A DNA stretch of 53,506 bases from Bacillus sp. 123MFChir2 (GCF_000383235.1 NZ_KB910953.1:1-53506), one strand, 5' to 3'; positions 18,137-27,683 are shown, numbered from the stretch's first letter. Notes: generated by a model from the letters alone, not told the origin. Program-made: numbers and translations.

Positions 18137-18217
18137 TTTTAAAAAGTTTTAAACTTTAAAAAATTCAGTAATTTTGATAAACTGAAAACATCGCTCATTT
18201 GGGATAGGAGGTATAAA

Positions 18218-19969
18218 ATGAAAGTTTTTTTAGACTTAGCATGGTTTTTTAAACAAGAGAAGAGAGCATACATAATGGGGAGTATTTTATTATTAGGCGT
18301 TGCTCTTCTTGAACTCGTACCACCTAAAATAATTGGGATCATTGTTGATGAAATTAGCAATCATTCTTTAACGACTCAGAAGTTAGTACAATGGGCAGTA
18401 ATTTTAGTTGGTGCTGGGATAATGGTGTATATTTTGCGTTATGCATGGCGCATGATGATCTTTGGATCTTCTATAAAGTTAGCTCGTCAATTACGCCGAA
18501 AACTGTATGAGCACTTTACAAATATGAGTCCATCATTTTACCAAAAACACCGGACAGGTGATTTAATGGCCCGCGCAACGAATGATATTCAAGCTGTACA
18601 GCAAACAGCAGGTTCTGGGGTATTAACACTTGTAGATTCGTTAACAGTTGGTGCATGTGTTCTTTTTGCGATGGGGTTTACAATTAGTTGGAAATTAACA
18701 CTGCTCAGTTTAATTCCAATGCCAATCGTAGCAATCTCGACAAATTATTATGGGACTTTGTTACATCGTCGCTTTCATAAAGCGCAGCAGGCTTTTTCAG
18801 AAATTAATGATAAAGTTCAGGAAAGTATGAGTGGAGTGAAGGTAATTCGTTCACTTGGTCAAGAAAAAGAAGATTTGCAATCATTTCGTAATAAATCAGA
18901 AGAAGTGGTACAGAAAAATATTCTCGTTGCCCGTATTGATTCATTATTTGATCCAACAATTTCTTTAATTGTAGGTTTTTCTTTTTTAATTGCAGTGTGT
19001 TACGGCTCTGTATTGGTTGTTCGTGGAGAGCTTACGATAGGAGAACTTATAACATTTACTACTTATTTAGGTACACTTGTATGGCCGATGTTAGCGTTTG
19101 GTTGGCTATTTAATATTATGGAGCGTGGCCGGGCGTCTTATGATCGTATTCAAAACTTATTTATGCAAGTGTCTGATGTGGCGAATAGGGAAGGGGCAAG
19201 TGAAGAAGTAGCAAGTGGTAACATCGAGTTTGATATTGACACATTTTCGTATAAGAAAAATGAAGTAATAAATCTACAAGACATTCATTTTTCTTTACGA
19301 AAAGGAGAAACTTTAGGAATTGTAGGGCGTACGGGAGCAGGGAAAACGACATTGTTAAAATGTTTAATTCGAGAATATGATCATTTTGACGGGAACATAC
19401 GAGTTGGCGAAAATGATATTCGAGATTTGACACTACACGCTATTCGTTCCTCCATTTCATATGTACCACAAGACCATTTCTTATTTTCTGCAAGTATTGG
19501 TGAAAATATCGCATTTGGAAAACCTAGTGCTACATATAAAAATATTGTCCATGCAGCTTCTATTGCGTGTATTCATGAGGATATTGCGAAATTTCCAGAA
19601 GGATATGAAACTGTCGTTGGTGAACGCGGTGTTTCTTTATCTGGTGGTCAAAAGCAGCGTATTTCGATTGCCCGTGCATTATTAACAAATGCTGAAATTT
19701 TAATTTTAGATGACTGCTTATCGGCGGTAGATGCAAAGACAGAAGAAACGATTTTGACATCATTAAAGCATGAACGTCAAAATAAAACGACTATTATTAC
19801 AGCGCATCGCTTAAGCGCGATTCAACATGCAAATTTAATACTTGTTATTGATGATGGAAAGATTGTGCAGCGTGGTATGCACGAAAGTTTAATGCAACAA
19901 GATGGTTGGTATAAAGACATGTATGAAAGTCAGCAATTAGAAGCACTAGTTGAGAAAGGAGGGGTATGA
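18218..19969 (+). CDS. ABC exporter subunit 1 of a heterodimer (degenerate Walker B)
   Basis: A 583-residue half-transporter: six membrane segments, then an ATPase with Walker A GRTGAGKTT, canonical signature LSGGQKQR, and Walker B ILILDDC, where the catalytic Glu is Asp. It pairs with the next gene, whose motifs are the reverse, giving one active and one degenerate ATP site as in BmrCD and TM287/288 exporters. Likely a drug or lipid exporter of the YheI/YknU type; the substrate is unknown. It begins after ATAGGAGGT and overlaps the next gene. Confidence 0.88.
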   Translation: MKVFLDLAWFFKQEKRAYIMGSILLLGVALLELVPPKIIGIIVDEISNHSLTTQKLVQWAVILVGAGIMVYILRYAWRMMIFGSSIKLARQLRRKLYEHFTNMSPSFYQKHRTGDLMARATNDIQAVQQTAGSGVLTLVDSLTVGACVLFAMGFTISWKLTLLSLIPMPIVAISTNYYGTLLHRRFHKAQQAFSEINDKVQESMSGVKVIRSLGQEKEDLQSFRNKSEEVVQKNILVARIDSLFDPTISLIVGFSFLIAVCYGSVLVVRGELTIGELITFTTYLGTLVWPMLAFGWLFNIMERGRASYDRIQNLFMQVSDVANREGASEEVASGNIEFDIDTFSYKKNEVINLQDIHFSLRKGETLGIVGRTGAGKTTLLKCLIREYDHFDGNIRVGENDIRDLTLHAIRSSISYVPQDHFLFSASIGENIAFGKPSATYKNIVHAASIACIHEDIAKFPEGYETVVGERGVSLSGGQKQRISIARALLTNAEILILDDCLSAVDAKTEETILTSLKHERQNKTTIITAHRLSAIQHANLILVIDDGKIVQRGMHESLMQQDGWYKDMYESQQLEALVEKGGV

Positions 19970-21732
19970 TGCAGGGGAAAAAACAAAATGATTTATGGCG
20001 TCTATTATCATATTTGAAGCCTTATAAAAAACTGCTCGCTTTTGCATTTTTATTTTTAGTTGGTGCAACTGTTGCGGAAATGATGGGGCCTTTTTTAATT
20101 AAGGTATTTATCGATGAACACTTAGTCCCCAAAAATTTTGAACAAAATGTGTTAATAACGTTATTTATTGTTTATATCGTGTTTCATTTATTAAAGGTGT
20201 TGTTTACGTATTTAAATTTATTGTATTTCCAAAATATCGCCTTCAAAATTGTGCAAGATCTGCGCATAGAAGTATACGAACATGTACAAAGTTTATCGCT
20301 TAGCTTCTTCGATCGTACACCGATTGGAACGCTTGTTTCGCGAATAACAAACGATACAGAAGCAATTAAAGATTTCTTTGTAAGTGTACTATCTACCTTT
20401 GTAAAGAATATCGTATTTTTAATCGGTATTTTAATAGCTATGTTTTTATTAGATGTGAAACTTGCGCTGTTTTCATTACTTCTTATTCCAATTATGATTA
20501 CAATCATGTCTCTTTATCGCCGGAAAAGCTCAGTTTTTTATTTAGAACTTCGCAATCAATTAAGTCTTTTAAACGCAAAATTGAATGAATCTATTCAAGG
20601 TATGAACATTATTCAAGTATTCCGACAAGAGAAACGGATGCGTGAAGAATTTGAAGAAGTGAATGAAAAACATTACGGAGCAGGGCGCCGCAATTTGAAA
20701 TTAGACGCTTTGTTATTACGCCCAGCAACCGATCTGGTTCATACTTTGGCAATTGTATTGGTAGTCACGTTGTTTGGGATTGACGCAATGCATAGCCCTG
20801 TTGAAGTAGGGGTATTATATGCCTTTGTAAACTACATTCATCGTTTCTTTGAACCAGTAAATGAAATGATGATGAAATTGTCTTTTTTTCAGCAAGCACT
20901 AGTATCCTCATCACGTGTGTTTCATTTAATAGATGAAAAAGATTTAGCGCCAGTACAACAAGGTAATGCAGCTCCTTTAATGACGGAAGGGGAAATTGAA
21001 TTTAAAGATGTTACCTTTTCTTATGATGGAAAACGTGATGTGCTAAAAAATGTATCTTTCCTTGTGAAACCTGGGCAAAATGTTGCTTTCGTTGGGCATA
21101 CAGGTAGTGGGAAAAGTACAATTATGAACTTATTGATGCGTTTTTATCATATTAATGAAGGAGAAATTGTAATTGATGGAGCGCGGCTAGAGAACTTTCA
21201 AGAGGCGGAGATACGAAAACGTATTGGTCTTGTATTACAAGATGCTTTCTTATTTGCTGGAACAGTGAAGCAAAACATTCGTATGTATGATGAAAGTATT
21301 ACAGATGAAGAAGTGGAAGAGGCTGCAAAATTTGTGCAGGCAAATACATTTATTGAACAGCTGCCAAATCAATACGATACAGAAGTAGTTGAGAGAGGAG
21401 CGGCGTTTTCAAGTGGTCAAAGACAGCTTGTGGCGTTTGCAAGAACTGTTGCAACAAATCCGAAAGTATTAGTGTTAGATGAGGCAACAGCAAATATTGA
21501 TACAGAAACAGAAGAAGCAATTCAAACGGCATTGCAGCACATGCGAAAAGGGCGAACAACTATCGCAATTGCACATCGCTTATCTACAATTCAAGATGCG
21601 GATCAAATCTTTGTGATGCACGACGGCCAAATTGTTGAAAGAGGAACACATCAAGAATTACTGGTGGAACAAGGGTTATACTACAATATGTATTTGTTGC
21701 AGAATAAAGGAAGCCTTCAGCAAGCCCTGTGA
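19969..21732 (+). CDS. ABC exporter subunit 2 of a heterodimer (degenerate signature)
   Basis: A 587-residue half-transporter. Walker A GHTGSGKST and Walker B VLVLDEATANID keep the catalytic Glu, but the signature is FSSGQRQL instead of LSGGQ. It is therefore the complement of subunit 1. The start ATG 19969 is 5-7 bases after AAGGAGGGG; ATG 19966 is too close. The two genes overlap by one base (TGATG), so they are coupled. Confidence 0.88.
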   Translation: MQGKKQNDLWRLLSYLKPYKKLLAFAFLFLVGATVAEMMGPFLIKVFIDEHLVPKNFEQNVLITLFIVYIVFHLLKVLFTYLNLLYFQNIAFKIVQDLRIEVYEHVQSLSLSFFDRTPIGTLVSRITNDTEAIKDFFVSVLSTFVKNIVFLIGILIAMFLLDVKLALFSLLLIPIMITIMSLYRRKSSVFYLELRNQLSLLNAKLNESIQGMNIIQVFRQEKRMREEFEEVNEKHYGAGRRNLKLDALLLRPATDLVHTLAIVLVVTLFGIDAMHSPVEVGVLYAFVNYIHRFFEPVNEMMMKLSFFQQALVSSSRVFHLIDEKDLAPVQQGNAAPLMTEGEIEFKDVTFSYDGKRDVLKNVSFLVKPGQNVAFVGHTGSGKSTIMNLLMRFYHINEGEIVIDGARLENFQEAEIRKRIGLVLQDAFLFAGTVKQNIRMYDESITDEEVEEAAKFVQANTFIEQLPNQYDTEVVERGAAFSSGQRQLVAFARTVATNPKVLVLDEATANIDTETEEAIQTALQHMRKGRTTIAIAHRLSTIQDADQIFVMHDGQIVERGTHQELLVEQGLYYNMYLLQNKGSLQQAL

Positions 21733-21757
21733 GAACAAGATTTAGAAGGCTTTTTCT
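21711..21757 (+). terminator. Terminator at the end of the ABC operon
   Basis: AAGCCTTC (inside the gene end) pairs with GAAGGCTT at 21745-21752, then TTTTCTT. The stem contains the stop codon. Confidence 0.7.
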
Positions 21758-21797
21758 TAAAAAATAGAATAAATAACTTGAATATGGAGGGGAGATT

Positions 21798-21836
21798 AAT
21801 ATATATTACATATTAATTATATATGTAATATATATT
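21798..21836. promoter_or_regulatory. AT-only inverted repeat, 16-bp arms
   Basis: AATATATATTACATAT (21798-21813) repeats inverted at 21821-21836 around 7 bases. A second perfect palindrome, ATTACCGGTAAT, lies at 21894-21905. No gene starts close by on either strand. These look like protein-binding sites or ends of a lost element. Confidence 0.45.
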
Positions 21837-22102
21837 TCCAGTATGAATAACATTAGTATATTATAATAGATGTAATGTTCGAATGTTTGATGTATTACCG
21901 GTAATATCCCTATCCCTTTTCTAAAAATGCGAACTAAACTTCCCTTTTTTCTGGATGATTTGTTGTAGATTATACAGAAAATATTGTTCGATATCCATTA
22001 TGGAACGTACATAATGGAAAGATTCCGATCTCATAGAGGATGCCCCTAATCTTCATGTGATAATGTGTACGGAAAGAAAACGCAATACGATCGGAAAATA
22101 GA
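21837..22102. other. Gene gap, no gene seen
   Basis: AT-rich. It holds the ATTACCGGTAAT palindrome and a small stem CCATTATG/CATAATGG (about 21995-22017). The frames present lack start signals. Confidence 0.5.
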
Positions 22103-22126
22103 AAGCTGACCATTTTGGTCAGCTTT
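22103..22126. terminator. Terminator of the small minus-strand gene
   Basis: AAGCTGACC and GGTCAGCTT pair across ATTTT, with A and T runs outside, so it acts in both directions. It overlaps the stop of the gene at 22119. Confidence 0.75.
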
Positions 22127-22325
22127 TTGTTGCTTCTGCTATAAATTCTTCTTTTACAACTTCTGTCTTTAATAATAATGCTTTCCCAAAACGCCGCTGA
22201 CATTCTTCTGTTATTTTTTGAATTGCTAATGTGTTAGAAGAAGCAGCAATAGTTACAGTTGCTTGTCTTGTTCCTCGATCTTTCTCACAAAATTCACAAT
22301 CCACAACATACTTAGAAATTTTCAC
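22119..22325 (-). CDS. Small hypothetical protein, 68 residues
   Basis: Starts MKISKYVVDCEFCEKDRGTRQ with a single C-x-x-C pair and a predicted beta-alpha layout ending FIAEATKS. The ATG follows AGAAAGGAAGGATTC. It has its own terminator. I do not recognise the family; the Cys pair could bind metal or form a disulfide. Confidence 0.65.
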   Translation of the reverse strand: MKISKYVVDCEFCEKDRGTRQATVTIAASSNTLAIQKITEECQRRFGKALLLKTEVVKEEFIAEATKS

Positions 22326-22463
22326 AGAATCCTTCCTTTCTGTTTTTGGGAATGCGCTATCAATGAAGTTGTTGAAGATATTCGATAGATTATAGGTTTT
22401 TTCCTCTTTTTTCGAGGAAAAGATAAGTGAAATACAGAATAGTATGTATGGGAGGGGAAAATA

Positions 22464-22865
22464 GTGAAACGTTGGATTGGAGCAGCTGCAATTTGTATTA
22501 ATGATAATAATGAAGTATTAATGGTACTACAAGGAAAGCCAGAAGAAGAAAAACTTTGGTCTGTACCTTCAGGTGGATTAGAAAATGGAGAAACGTTAGA
22601 AGAGTGCTGCATTCGTGAAGTATGGGAAGAAACTGGCTATCGCATTGAAATTATTGAAAAGGTACATGAAAAAATAGGTGTTACGTTTAATGTTCCTGTG
22701 CAAGTACACTATTATGTTGTGAAAATAGTAGGGGGGGAACGGAAAATTCAAGATCCAGACGAATTAATTTATAAAATTGAGTGGAAACGACTGGATGAAC
22801 TTCAACACCTTCAGCTCTCATTTCCGGAAGATTATGAGTTGTTGCATAGATGTGTGAATATTTAG
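22464..22865 (+). CDS. Nudix hydrolase
   Basis: 133 residues. The Nudix box G-x5-E-x7-REVWEETGY is complete, with all metal-binding Glu residues (GGLENGETLEECC...). Nudix enzymes split nucleoside diphosphates linked to another group; the substrate cannot be told from sequence. The start is GTG 22464 after GGGAGGGG. It is divergent from the small gene before it. Confidence 0.92.
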   Translation: MKRWIGAAAICINDNNEVLMVLQGKPEEEKLWSVPSGGLENGETLEECCIREVWEETGYRIEIIEKVHEKIGVTFNVPVQVHYYVVKIVGGERKIQDPDELIYKIEWKRLDELQHLQLSFPEDYELLHRCVNI

Positions 22866-22934
22866 TGTTCACTAGGAAATGATTGAGGCAAGAAATGTGA
22901 AAATATACATGGACTAATTGAATAGTGAAAGAAA

Positions 22935-22978
22935 TAAAAGAAAGCGCTCTCTTATATGCGTTTTCTTTTATTTTTATA
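22935..22978 (+). terminator. Terminator after the Nudix gene
   Basis: TAAAAGAAAGCG pairs with CGTTTTCTTTTA (one G-T pair), followed by TTTTT. Confidence 0.7.
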
Positions 22979-23059
22979 AACTCTGAAATACGATAAGTGA
23001 GCTACATAAATTAATTTTTCTACATATAAGTCGATCCTATGTAGAAAACAAAATGACCT

Positions 23060-23180
23060 ACACTTGACGTTCTCCTTTTGTTTTCAATCTGGCATATGGT
23101 ATAAGGCTCTGACCATTTCTATGCGTGTCCAGATGCTCTCGTCCTGCTCAAAATAAAGGGGCTTATGTCAGTTTTTTAAC
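23060..23180 (+). repeat. Dispersed repeat family R1, copy b (diverged)
   Basis: CTGACCATTTCTATGCGTG, CCAGATGCTCTCGTCC and TTATGTCAGTTTTTTAA align with copies a and e at about 70-75 percent by eye. The flanks, 22979-23059 and 23181-23325, hold no other features. Confidence 0.65.
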
Positions 23181-23325
23181 GTATATATAGACTTGCTGTA
23201 ATTGTTAAAACCATCAATAAAATATTTAGGGATAGTACTGTATGATTTCTTTAAAAACATTTGTCTAATATATAATTCTTATGTTATTAATTTATTATAC
23301 ATATTAATAAAAAAGGGTGTTCTAT

Positions 23326-24222
23326 ATGGAATTACGGCATTTACAATATTTTATTGTGGTAGCAGAAGAGCTTCACTTTGGTAGGGCAGCTGCTCGTTTA
23401 CAGATGACACAGCCGCCGCTAAGTCAACAAATTCAACAATTAGAACAAGAGATGGGAGTAACGTTATTTTCAAGAACGAAACGAAGAGTAGAATTAACAG
23501 AAGCAGGGGAATTGTTTTTACAAGAAGTGAAAAAAGCTTTTATACAAATTGATAAGGCAGTCGAAGTTGCCCAGAGAGCGCAAAGGGGGGAAATTGGAGA
23601 GCTGTCTATAGGGTTTGTTGGTTCAGCGATGTATGATATTTTGCCGCCAATTGTTCGGGAATATCGAAAAAAATTTCCGAATGTATCTGTTGTACTGCAT
23701 GAATTGTCTACACCAGAACAAGTAGATGCACTTCATGATAATCGAATTGATGTCGGGATGTTGCGTCCACCTATTACAAGTCAATTATTACAGTTAGAAA
23801 CTGTGCAGCACCTTCCTTGTACACTTTGTTTACCGAAAGCGCATCCACTTGCGAATAAACAAGCAATATACATTGAAGACTTGCAAAACGAATCTTTTGT
23901 TTTCATAACTCGAAATGTATGGCCGACTTTATATGATAATATTCTTTCTTTATGCCGTGATGCAGGGTTTAGCCCGCAAATTGTACAAGAGGCGACAGAA
24001 TATCAAACAGTTATAGGACTTGTTGCTGCTGGGATTGGAATAACGGTAATACCAGTGTCTGCAAATAAATTATATCAATCAGAAGTTGTCTACAAAGAAA
24101 TATGTGATTCTAAAATTGTTGCAGAACTAGCCGTTGCATACGGAAAAGCGAATATTAACCCAGAATTACAAGAGTTTTTGAAAATAGCGAAAGGCAAGGT
24201 AATGAACACATATACAAAATGA
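23326..24222 (+). CDS. LysR-family transcriptional regulator
   Basis: 298 residues. The N-terminal helix-turn-helix is typical: MELRHLQYFIVVAEELHFGRAAARL, TQPPLSQQIQQLE and the T-x-R-x-V-ELTEAGE segment. The rest is the co-inducer binding domain. It resembles aromatic-catabolism and acetoin-type regulators, but the target is not shown by context. ATG 23326 follows AAAAAAGGGTG. A BceB-like permease follows 170 bases downstream. Confidence 0.9.
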   Translation: MELRHLQYFIVVAEELHFGRAAARLQMTQPPLSQQIQQLEQEMGVTLFSRTKRRVELTEAGELFLQEVKKAFIQIDKAVEVAQRAQRGEIGELSIGFVGSAMYDILPPIVREYRKKFPNVSVVLHELSTPEQVDALHDNRIDVGMLRPPITSQLLQLETVQHLPCTLCLPKAHPLANKQAIYIEDLQNESFVFITRNVWPTLYDNILSLCRDAGFSPQIVQEATEYQTVIGLVAAGIGITVIPVSANKLYQSEVVYKEICDSKIVAELAVAYGKANINPELQEFLKIAKGKVMNTYTK

Positions 24223-24391
24223 TAAGAAAAATGACAAAACTGTAAGAATGCACGAATGTATGTAAGAAAGTTCGATGTTTTCCTTTTTCTTTTTTTATTA
24301 TAGTGAAAAAAGAAGAAAGAAGAAGGAGATGTCATACTTATGGTGATACCTATTTTTATGAAAGTACAAAAAACGTGGGAGGGGAATGAAG

Positions 24392-26281
24392 ATGACGTTT
24401 TCTCAACTCGCGTTTAAAAACGTAAGTCGAAACATACGTGCATATGCCGCTTATTTTTTAAGCAGTGCATTTTCAGTTATGATTTTCTTTTTATATGCTT
24501 TATTTATTTATCATCCTGATATAGATGGACAAGGTGCTATTCGGCAAGGAATGCTTGTTGCGGAGTACATTATTTATTTCTTTTCTTTTTTCTTTATTTT
24601 TTACTCCGTTAGTTCATTTTTAAAGGTTAGGAATAAAGAGTTTGGTATTTTTGTTATTCATGGTATTACAAATTGGCAATTGGTACGGATGATTTTCCTT
24701 GAAAATATGATCGTTGGCATAAGTGCTCTTATTAGCGGTATTGCTTTCGGATTTATATTTGGAAAGTTATTTTTTCTGTTAGCAAGTACAGTGATGGGAT
24801 TGGAAAGTTTGCCATTTTATATGCCATGGCAAGCAATGAAATTAACAGCTGTTGTGTTTTTAGCATTGTTTTTCATTGTTGCTTTTACGACAAGTTTATT
24901 TGTGAAAAGTAAAAAAGTAATCGCGTTATTAAAGGGGAATAAGAAGCCAAAGCCTGAACCGAAAGCTTCTATTCTATTGTCGATAATAGCGGCGATTTTA
25001 ATAGCTATTGGATATATGTTATCTTTAACAGCAAAGCCTGGCGCTGTCGCGTTTTTACTGCTTCCCGTTGCAACTATTGTAATGATTGGCACATATTTTT
25101 TATATACGCAGCTTAGTGTATTTATCATAAAGTTTTTAAAGAAATGGAAGCCTATCTATTGGAAGAAAACGAATTTATTCTCATTTTCTATGTTGGCATA
25201 CCGTATGAAGGATAATGCACGTATGTTTTTTATGGTAACGATTGTGTCGACAGTTGCTTTTTGTGCCATTGGAACGTTTGCTGCTTTTATAGAAACGCAA
25301 AAGGGCGAGTCGATGAAGAACATTCCATTTGCATTTAGTTTGATTACATATAATGAACACCAAGGACAGAAAGCTCAATATGAAAAGAAGATTGAAGATA
25401 CCTTTCAAAAGGAAAATATTATATTCCAAAAAGTAAGTGCACAGTTGAAGTTTCAATCTATTCCTAACCATGTGCAACCAGCTGTAATTATGAGTCAGGA
25501 TAATTATAATAAATTTGCAAAGCGGCTCGGATATGAAACGGCGGTATTAGAGGGAAATAAGGCGATTCGCGTTCCTTCTTTTATATTGGAAAGTAGTGTT
25601 GTAGATAATTCTAAAGAATCAGATGTAGCACTGAAAGAAAGTGGAAAACAAATTCATGTTTCTTCTATGTTAAAACAAAATATTTTTTCAGGTGGTGTAT
25701 TTCCTGGAAAGATTTTCGTTGTTTCCAATGAAATGGAACAGCAAATGACAGAAGTAGAGAAAACAGCGAGTTATACAGGATATACAGTAAAGGGTTGGGA
25801 AGGAACGACGAAAGTAGCAGAAAAATTAGAAAAACGACTGAATCAAGAAGGACAGTATGAATTTTCATCACGTGTGATCACTTATAATAAGATTAAAGAA
25901 TTGACAGGCATTATTCTATTTATCGGATTGTTTGTCGGAGCTATTTTTTATTTATCTGCCGTAAGCTTTTTATATTTCCGCTTGTTTACCGATTTAGAAA
26001 CAGATAAACAATATTATCAATCACTATTAAAACTTGGTATGGATGAAGTGGAAATGAAACAAATTGTAACGGTGCAAATGGGCGCGTTATTCTTTATTCC
26101 GATCGTTATAGCTGTTTTGCATACGAGTGTTGCTCTTACAGCATTGCAAACACAATTTACGACACCAATTCTTCGGTCTTCACTAATCGTCATCGGGCTA
26201 TTTTTACTCGTTCATATATGTTACTTTTTATTATTAAGAAGACGCTATTTTAAACAATTGAAAAAGCAAATTATGCGATGA
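24392..26281 (+). CDS. BceB-type ABC permease without an adjacent ATPase
   Basis: 629 residues with about ten membrane segments and a large extracellular domain of roughly 200 residues between segments 7 and 8, the layout of bacitracin/peptide-resistance permeases (BceB, YxdM, VraG; FtsX superfamily). It starts MTFSQLAFKNVSRNIRAYAAY, the usual BceB N-terminus. ATG 24392 is 7 bases after GGGAGGGG; ATG 24386 is too close. These permeases normally follow their ATPase gene and a two-component system. None is present here; only the LysR gene precedes. Confidence 0.85.
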   Translation: MTFSQLAFKNVSRNIRAYAAYFLSSAFSVMIFFLYALFIYHPDIDGQGAIRQGMLVAEYIIYFFSFFFIFYSVSSFLKVRNKEFGIFVIHGITNWQLVRMIFLENMIVGISALISGIAFGFIFGKLFFLLASTVMGLESLPFYMPWQAMKLTAVVFLALFFIVAFTTSLFVKSKKVIALLKGNKKPKPEPKASILLSIIAAILIAIGYMLSLTAKPGAVAFLLLPVATIVMIGTYFLYTQLSVFIIKFLKKWKPIYWKKTNLFSFSMLAYRMKDNARMFFMVTIVSTVAFCAIGTFAAFIETQKGESMKNIPFAFSLITYNEHQGQKAQYEKKIEDTFQKENIIFQKVSAQLKFQSIPNHVQPAVIMSQDNYNKFAKRLGYETAVLEGNKAIRVPSFILESSVVDNSKESDVALKESGKQIHVSSMLKQNIFSGGVFPGKIFVVSNEMEQQMTEVEKTASYTGYTVKGWEGTTKVAEKLEKRLNQEGQYEFSSRVITYNKIKELTGIILFIGLFVGAIFYLSAVSFLYFRLFTDLETDKQYYQSLLKLGMDEVEMKQIVTVQMGALFFIPIVIAVLHTSVALTALQTQFTTPILRSSLIVIGLFLLVHICYFLLLRRRYFKQLKKQIMR

Positions 26282-26283
26282 AA

Positions 26284-26317
26284 ACGGCGATGTTACTGAG
26301 TAACATCGCTGTTTTTA
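26284..26317 (+). terminator. Terminator after the permease gene
   Basis: CGATGTTA and TAACATCG pair across a short loop, followed by CTGTTTTTA. Confidence 0.8.
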
Positions 26318-26485
26318 ACTTTAATATAATATGTGTATAAGACACTGCTATTTTGTTTGTGTTAAAAATTCGTGCAACAGGAATAATTTTCTTATTATGA
26401 TTTTACTAACAATGGGACAATGTTATCGATGCACGGATCAGTTGACTGTTATCGATTTATATAACATGAAAGAGAAAGTATAAAG
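26318..26485. other. Gene gap, nothing recognised
   Basis: AT-rich stretch with a CAGTTGACTG inverted repeat but no gene or clear promoter. Confidence 0.4.
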
Positions 26486-26524
26486 GGGAAGTGGGAGTCT
26501 TATTGCCCGCGAATAGCGGGATAA
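26486..26524 (-). repeat. Dispersed repeat family R5, copy a
   Basis: Read on the minus strand it is TATTTATCCCGCTATTCGCG then GGCAATAAGACTCCC. It contains the stem GCCCGC-GAATA-GCGGG. Copy b at 27625-27665 is inverted relative to this one, on the other side of the EamA gene; copy c is at 33684-33735. Confidence 0.7.
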
Positions 26525-26563
26525 ATAACAAACCGGACTTCTTAGAGAAGTCCGGTTTGTTAT
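26525..26563 (-). terminator. Terminator of the EamA gene
   Basis: A perfect 18-bp stem (26525-26542 with 26546-26563) with loop TAG includes the EamA stop codon. Confidence 0.75.
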
Positions 26564-27468
26564 GCTGCCACTTTTTTATGTGTATGCTGCCTTGTGTATC
26601 GTCCGCGCATTTTATAAGCAATTTGTGGAATGGTAATCCCAATAAGGATAAGAGTAACTCCAAGCCATTGTGAAGTCAGTACGGCTTCTTTTAAAAGAAG
26701 CACTGACATGATTGTTGTAACTGGAAGTTCAGCAGCACCTAAAATTGTTGCTAAACCAGAACCGATCTTAGGAATTCCAATTGTAAAAGTAATAGTTGGA
26801 ATGACAATACTAAATGTTCCTAATGCTAACCCATATTTCCATAGTCCACTAGTAAGTGTGCCGTTAAATATAAATGTGGGTGGGAAAGCAATCATTACTA
26901 ATGTTAATGCACCTGCCATAAGCGTTACACCACGAGGCAATGCCGGGACTTCTACTGCTACTCTTCCGCTCACAAAAATATAAAAAGCAAATGATACCGC
27001 TGATAATAACCCGAAGAAAATGCCTTTCATGTCAATTGCTCCTGCTGATTGTTCAAGCAATCCACTTGAAAGAAACGTTCCAACAAGTAAGAAAAGTACA
27101 GAAATCAATTTTTCTCTAGAAGGTAATGTTTTTGTTGCAACTGCTTCAATGATAATGCCGATCCAAACGAATTGAAATAGTAAAACAATACCGATTGAAG
27201 CAGGTACCGTTTGTAATGAAGCGTAATAAAAAATACCAGTTAAACTAGCTGATGTTCCTGCAATAAATAAAATAATCATTTGTTTAAATGGTACACGATG
27301 TCTCGAAAATAATAATGTAATCGCAAGTAAAATGAGCCATCCGAACAAATATTGACTGCCGATTACTTCTCCAAGCGTAAATCCTTCACTGTATGCAAAT
27401 TTAACAAAGATTGCCAAAATACCGTAACTACATGCTCCTAATAAAACGAGTAATGAATAACGAAGCAT
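26560..27468 (-). CDS. EamA-family (DMT) transporter
   Basis: 302 residues with ten hydrophobic segments in two homologous halves, the EamA layout: YSLLVLLGACSYGILAIFVKFAY at the N-terminus, SVLFLLVGTFLSSG at the end of half one, and SQWLGVTLILIGITIP near the end. Such carriers move small metabolites, amino acids or sugars; substrate unknown. The ATG follows GGAGGG. Inverted copies of repeat R5 flank it. Confidence 0.9.
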   Translation of the reverse strand: MLRYSLLVLLGACSYGILAIFVKFAYSEGFTLGEVIGSQYLFGWLILLAITLLFSRHRVPFKQMIILFIAGTSASLTGIFYYASLQTVPASIGIVLLFQFVWIGIIIEAVATKTLPSREKLISVLFLLVGTFLSSGLLEQSAGAIDMKGIFFGLLSAVSFAFYIFVSGRVAVEVPALPRGVTLMAGALTLVMIAFPPTFIFNGTLTSGLWKYGLALGTFSIVIPTITFTIGIPKIGSGLATILGAAELPVTTIMSVLLLKEAVLTSQWLGVTLILIGITIPQIAYKMRGRYTRQHTHKKVAA

Positions 27469-27569
27469 CTATATCCCTCCGATCATTTCTATATAAATCC
27501 AAATTAAAAACCTGACATGAAACTTTTGTAACTACTCAGTCACTCTATGAAAAAAAAGGCAGAAAACTA

Positions 27570-27625
27570 CTTTCTTTTTAGGGTGGCGAGAGCAACTGGC
27601 CGCGTGTTGGAAAGTTAAGTTGGAT
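27570..27625 (-). repeat. R1 repeat fragment
   Basis: TTTTTAGGGTGGCGAGAGCA followed by ACTGGCCGCG matches the 3' end of R1 on the minus strand; the rest of the copy is lost. It joins directly to R5 copy b. Confidence 0.55.
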
Positions 27626-27665
27626 TTATTTGTCCCGCTATTCGTGGGCAGTAATACTCCCGCCT
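27625..27665 (+). repeat. Dispersed repeat family R5, copy b
   Basis: GGATTTATTTGTCCCGCTAT followed by TCGTGGGCAGTAATACTCCC. Inverted relative to copy a on the other side of the EamA gene. Confidence 0.7.
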
Positions 27666-27683
27666 CAAAATTCAGCGAAAGCA

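Noticed and set aside
24303-24391. Remnant ATPase gene before the BceB-like permease
   Set aside because: Short frames there carry no Walker, signature or H-loop motif, so no claim can be supported.
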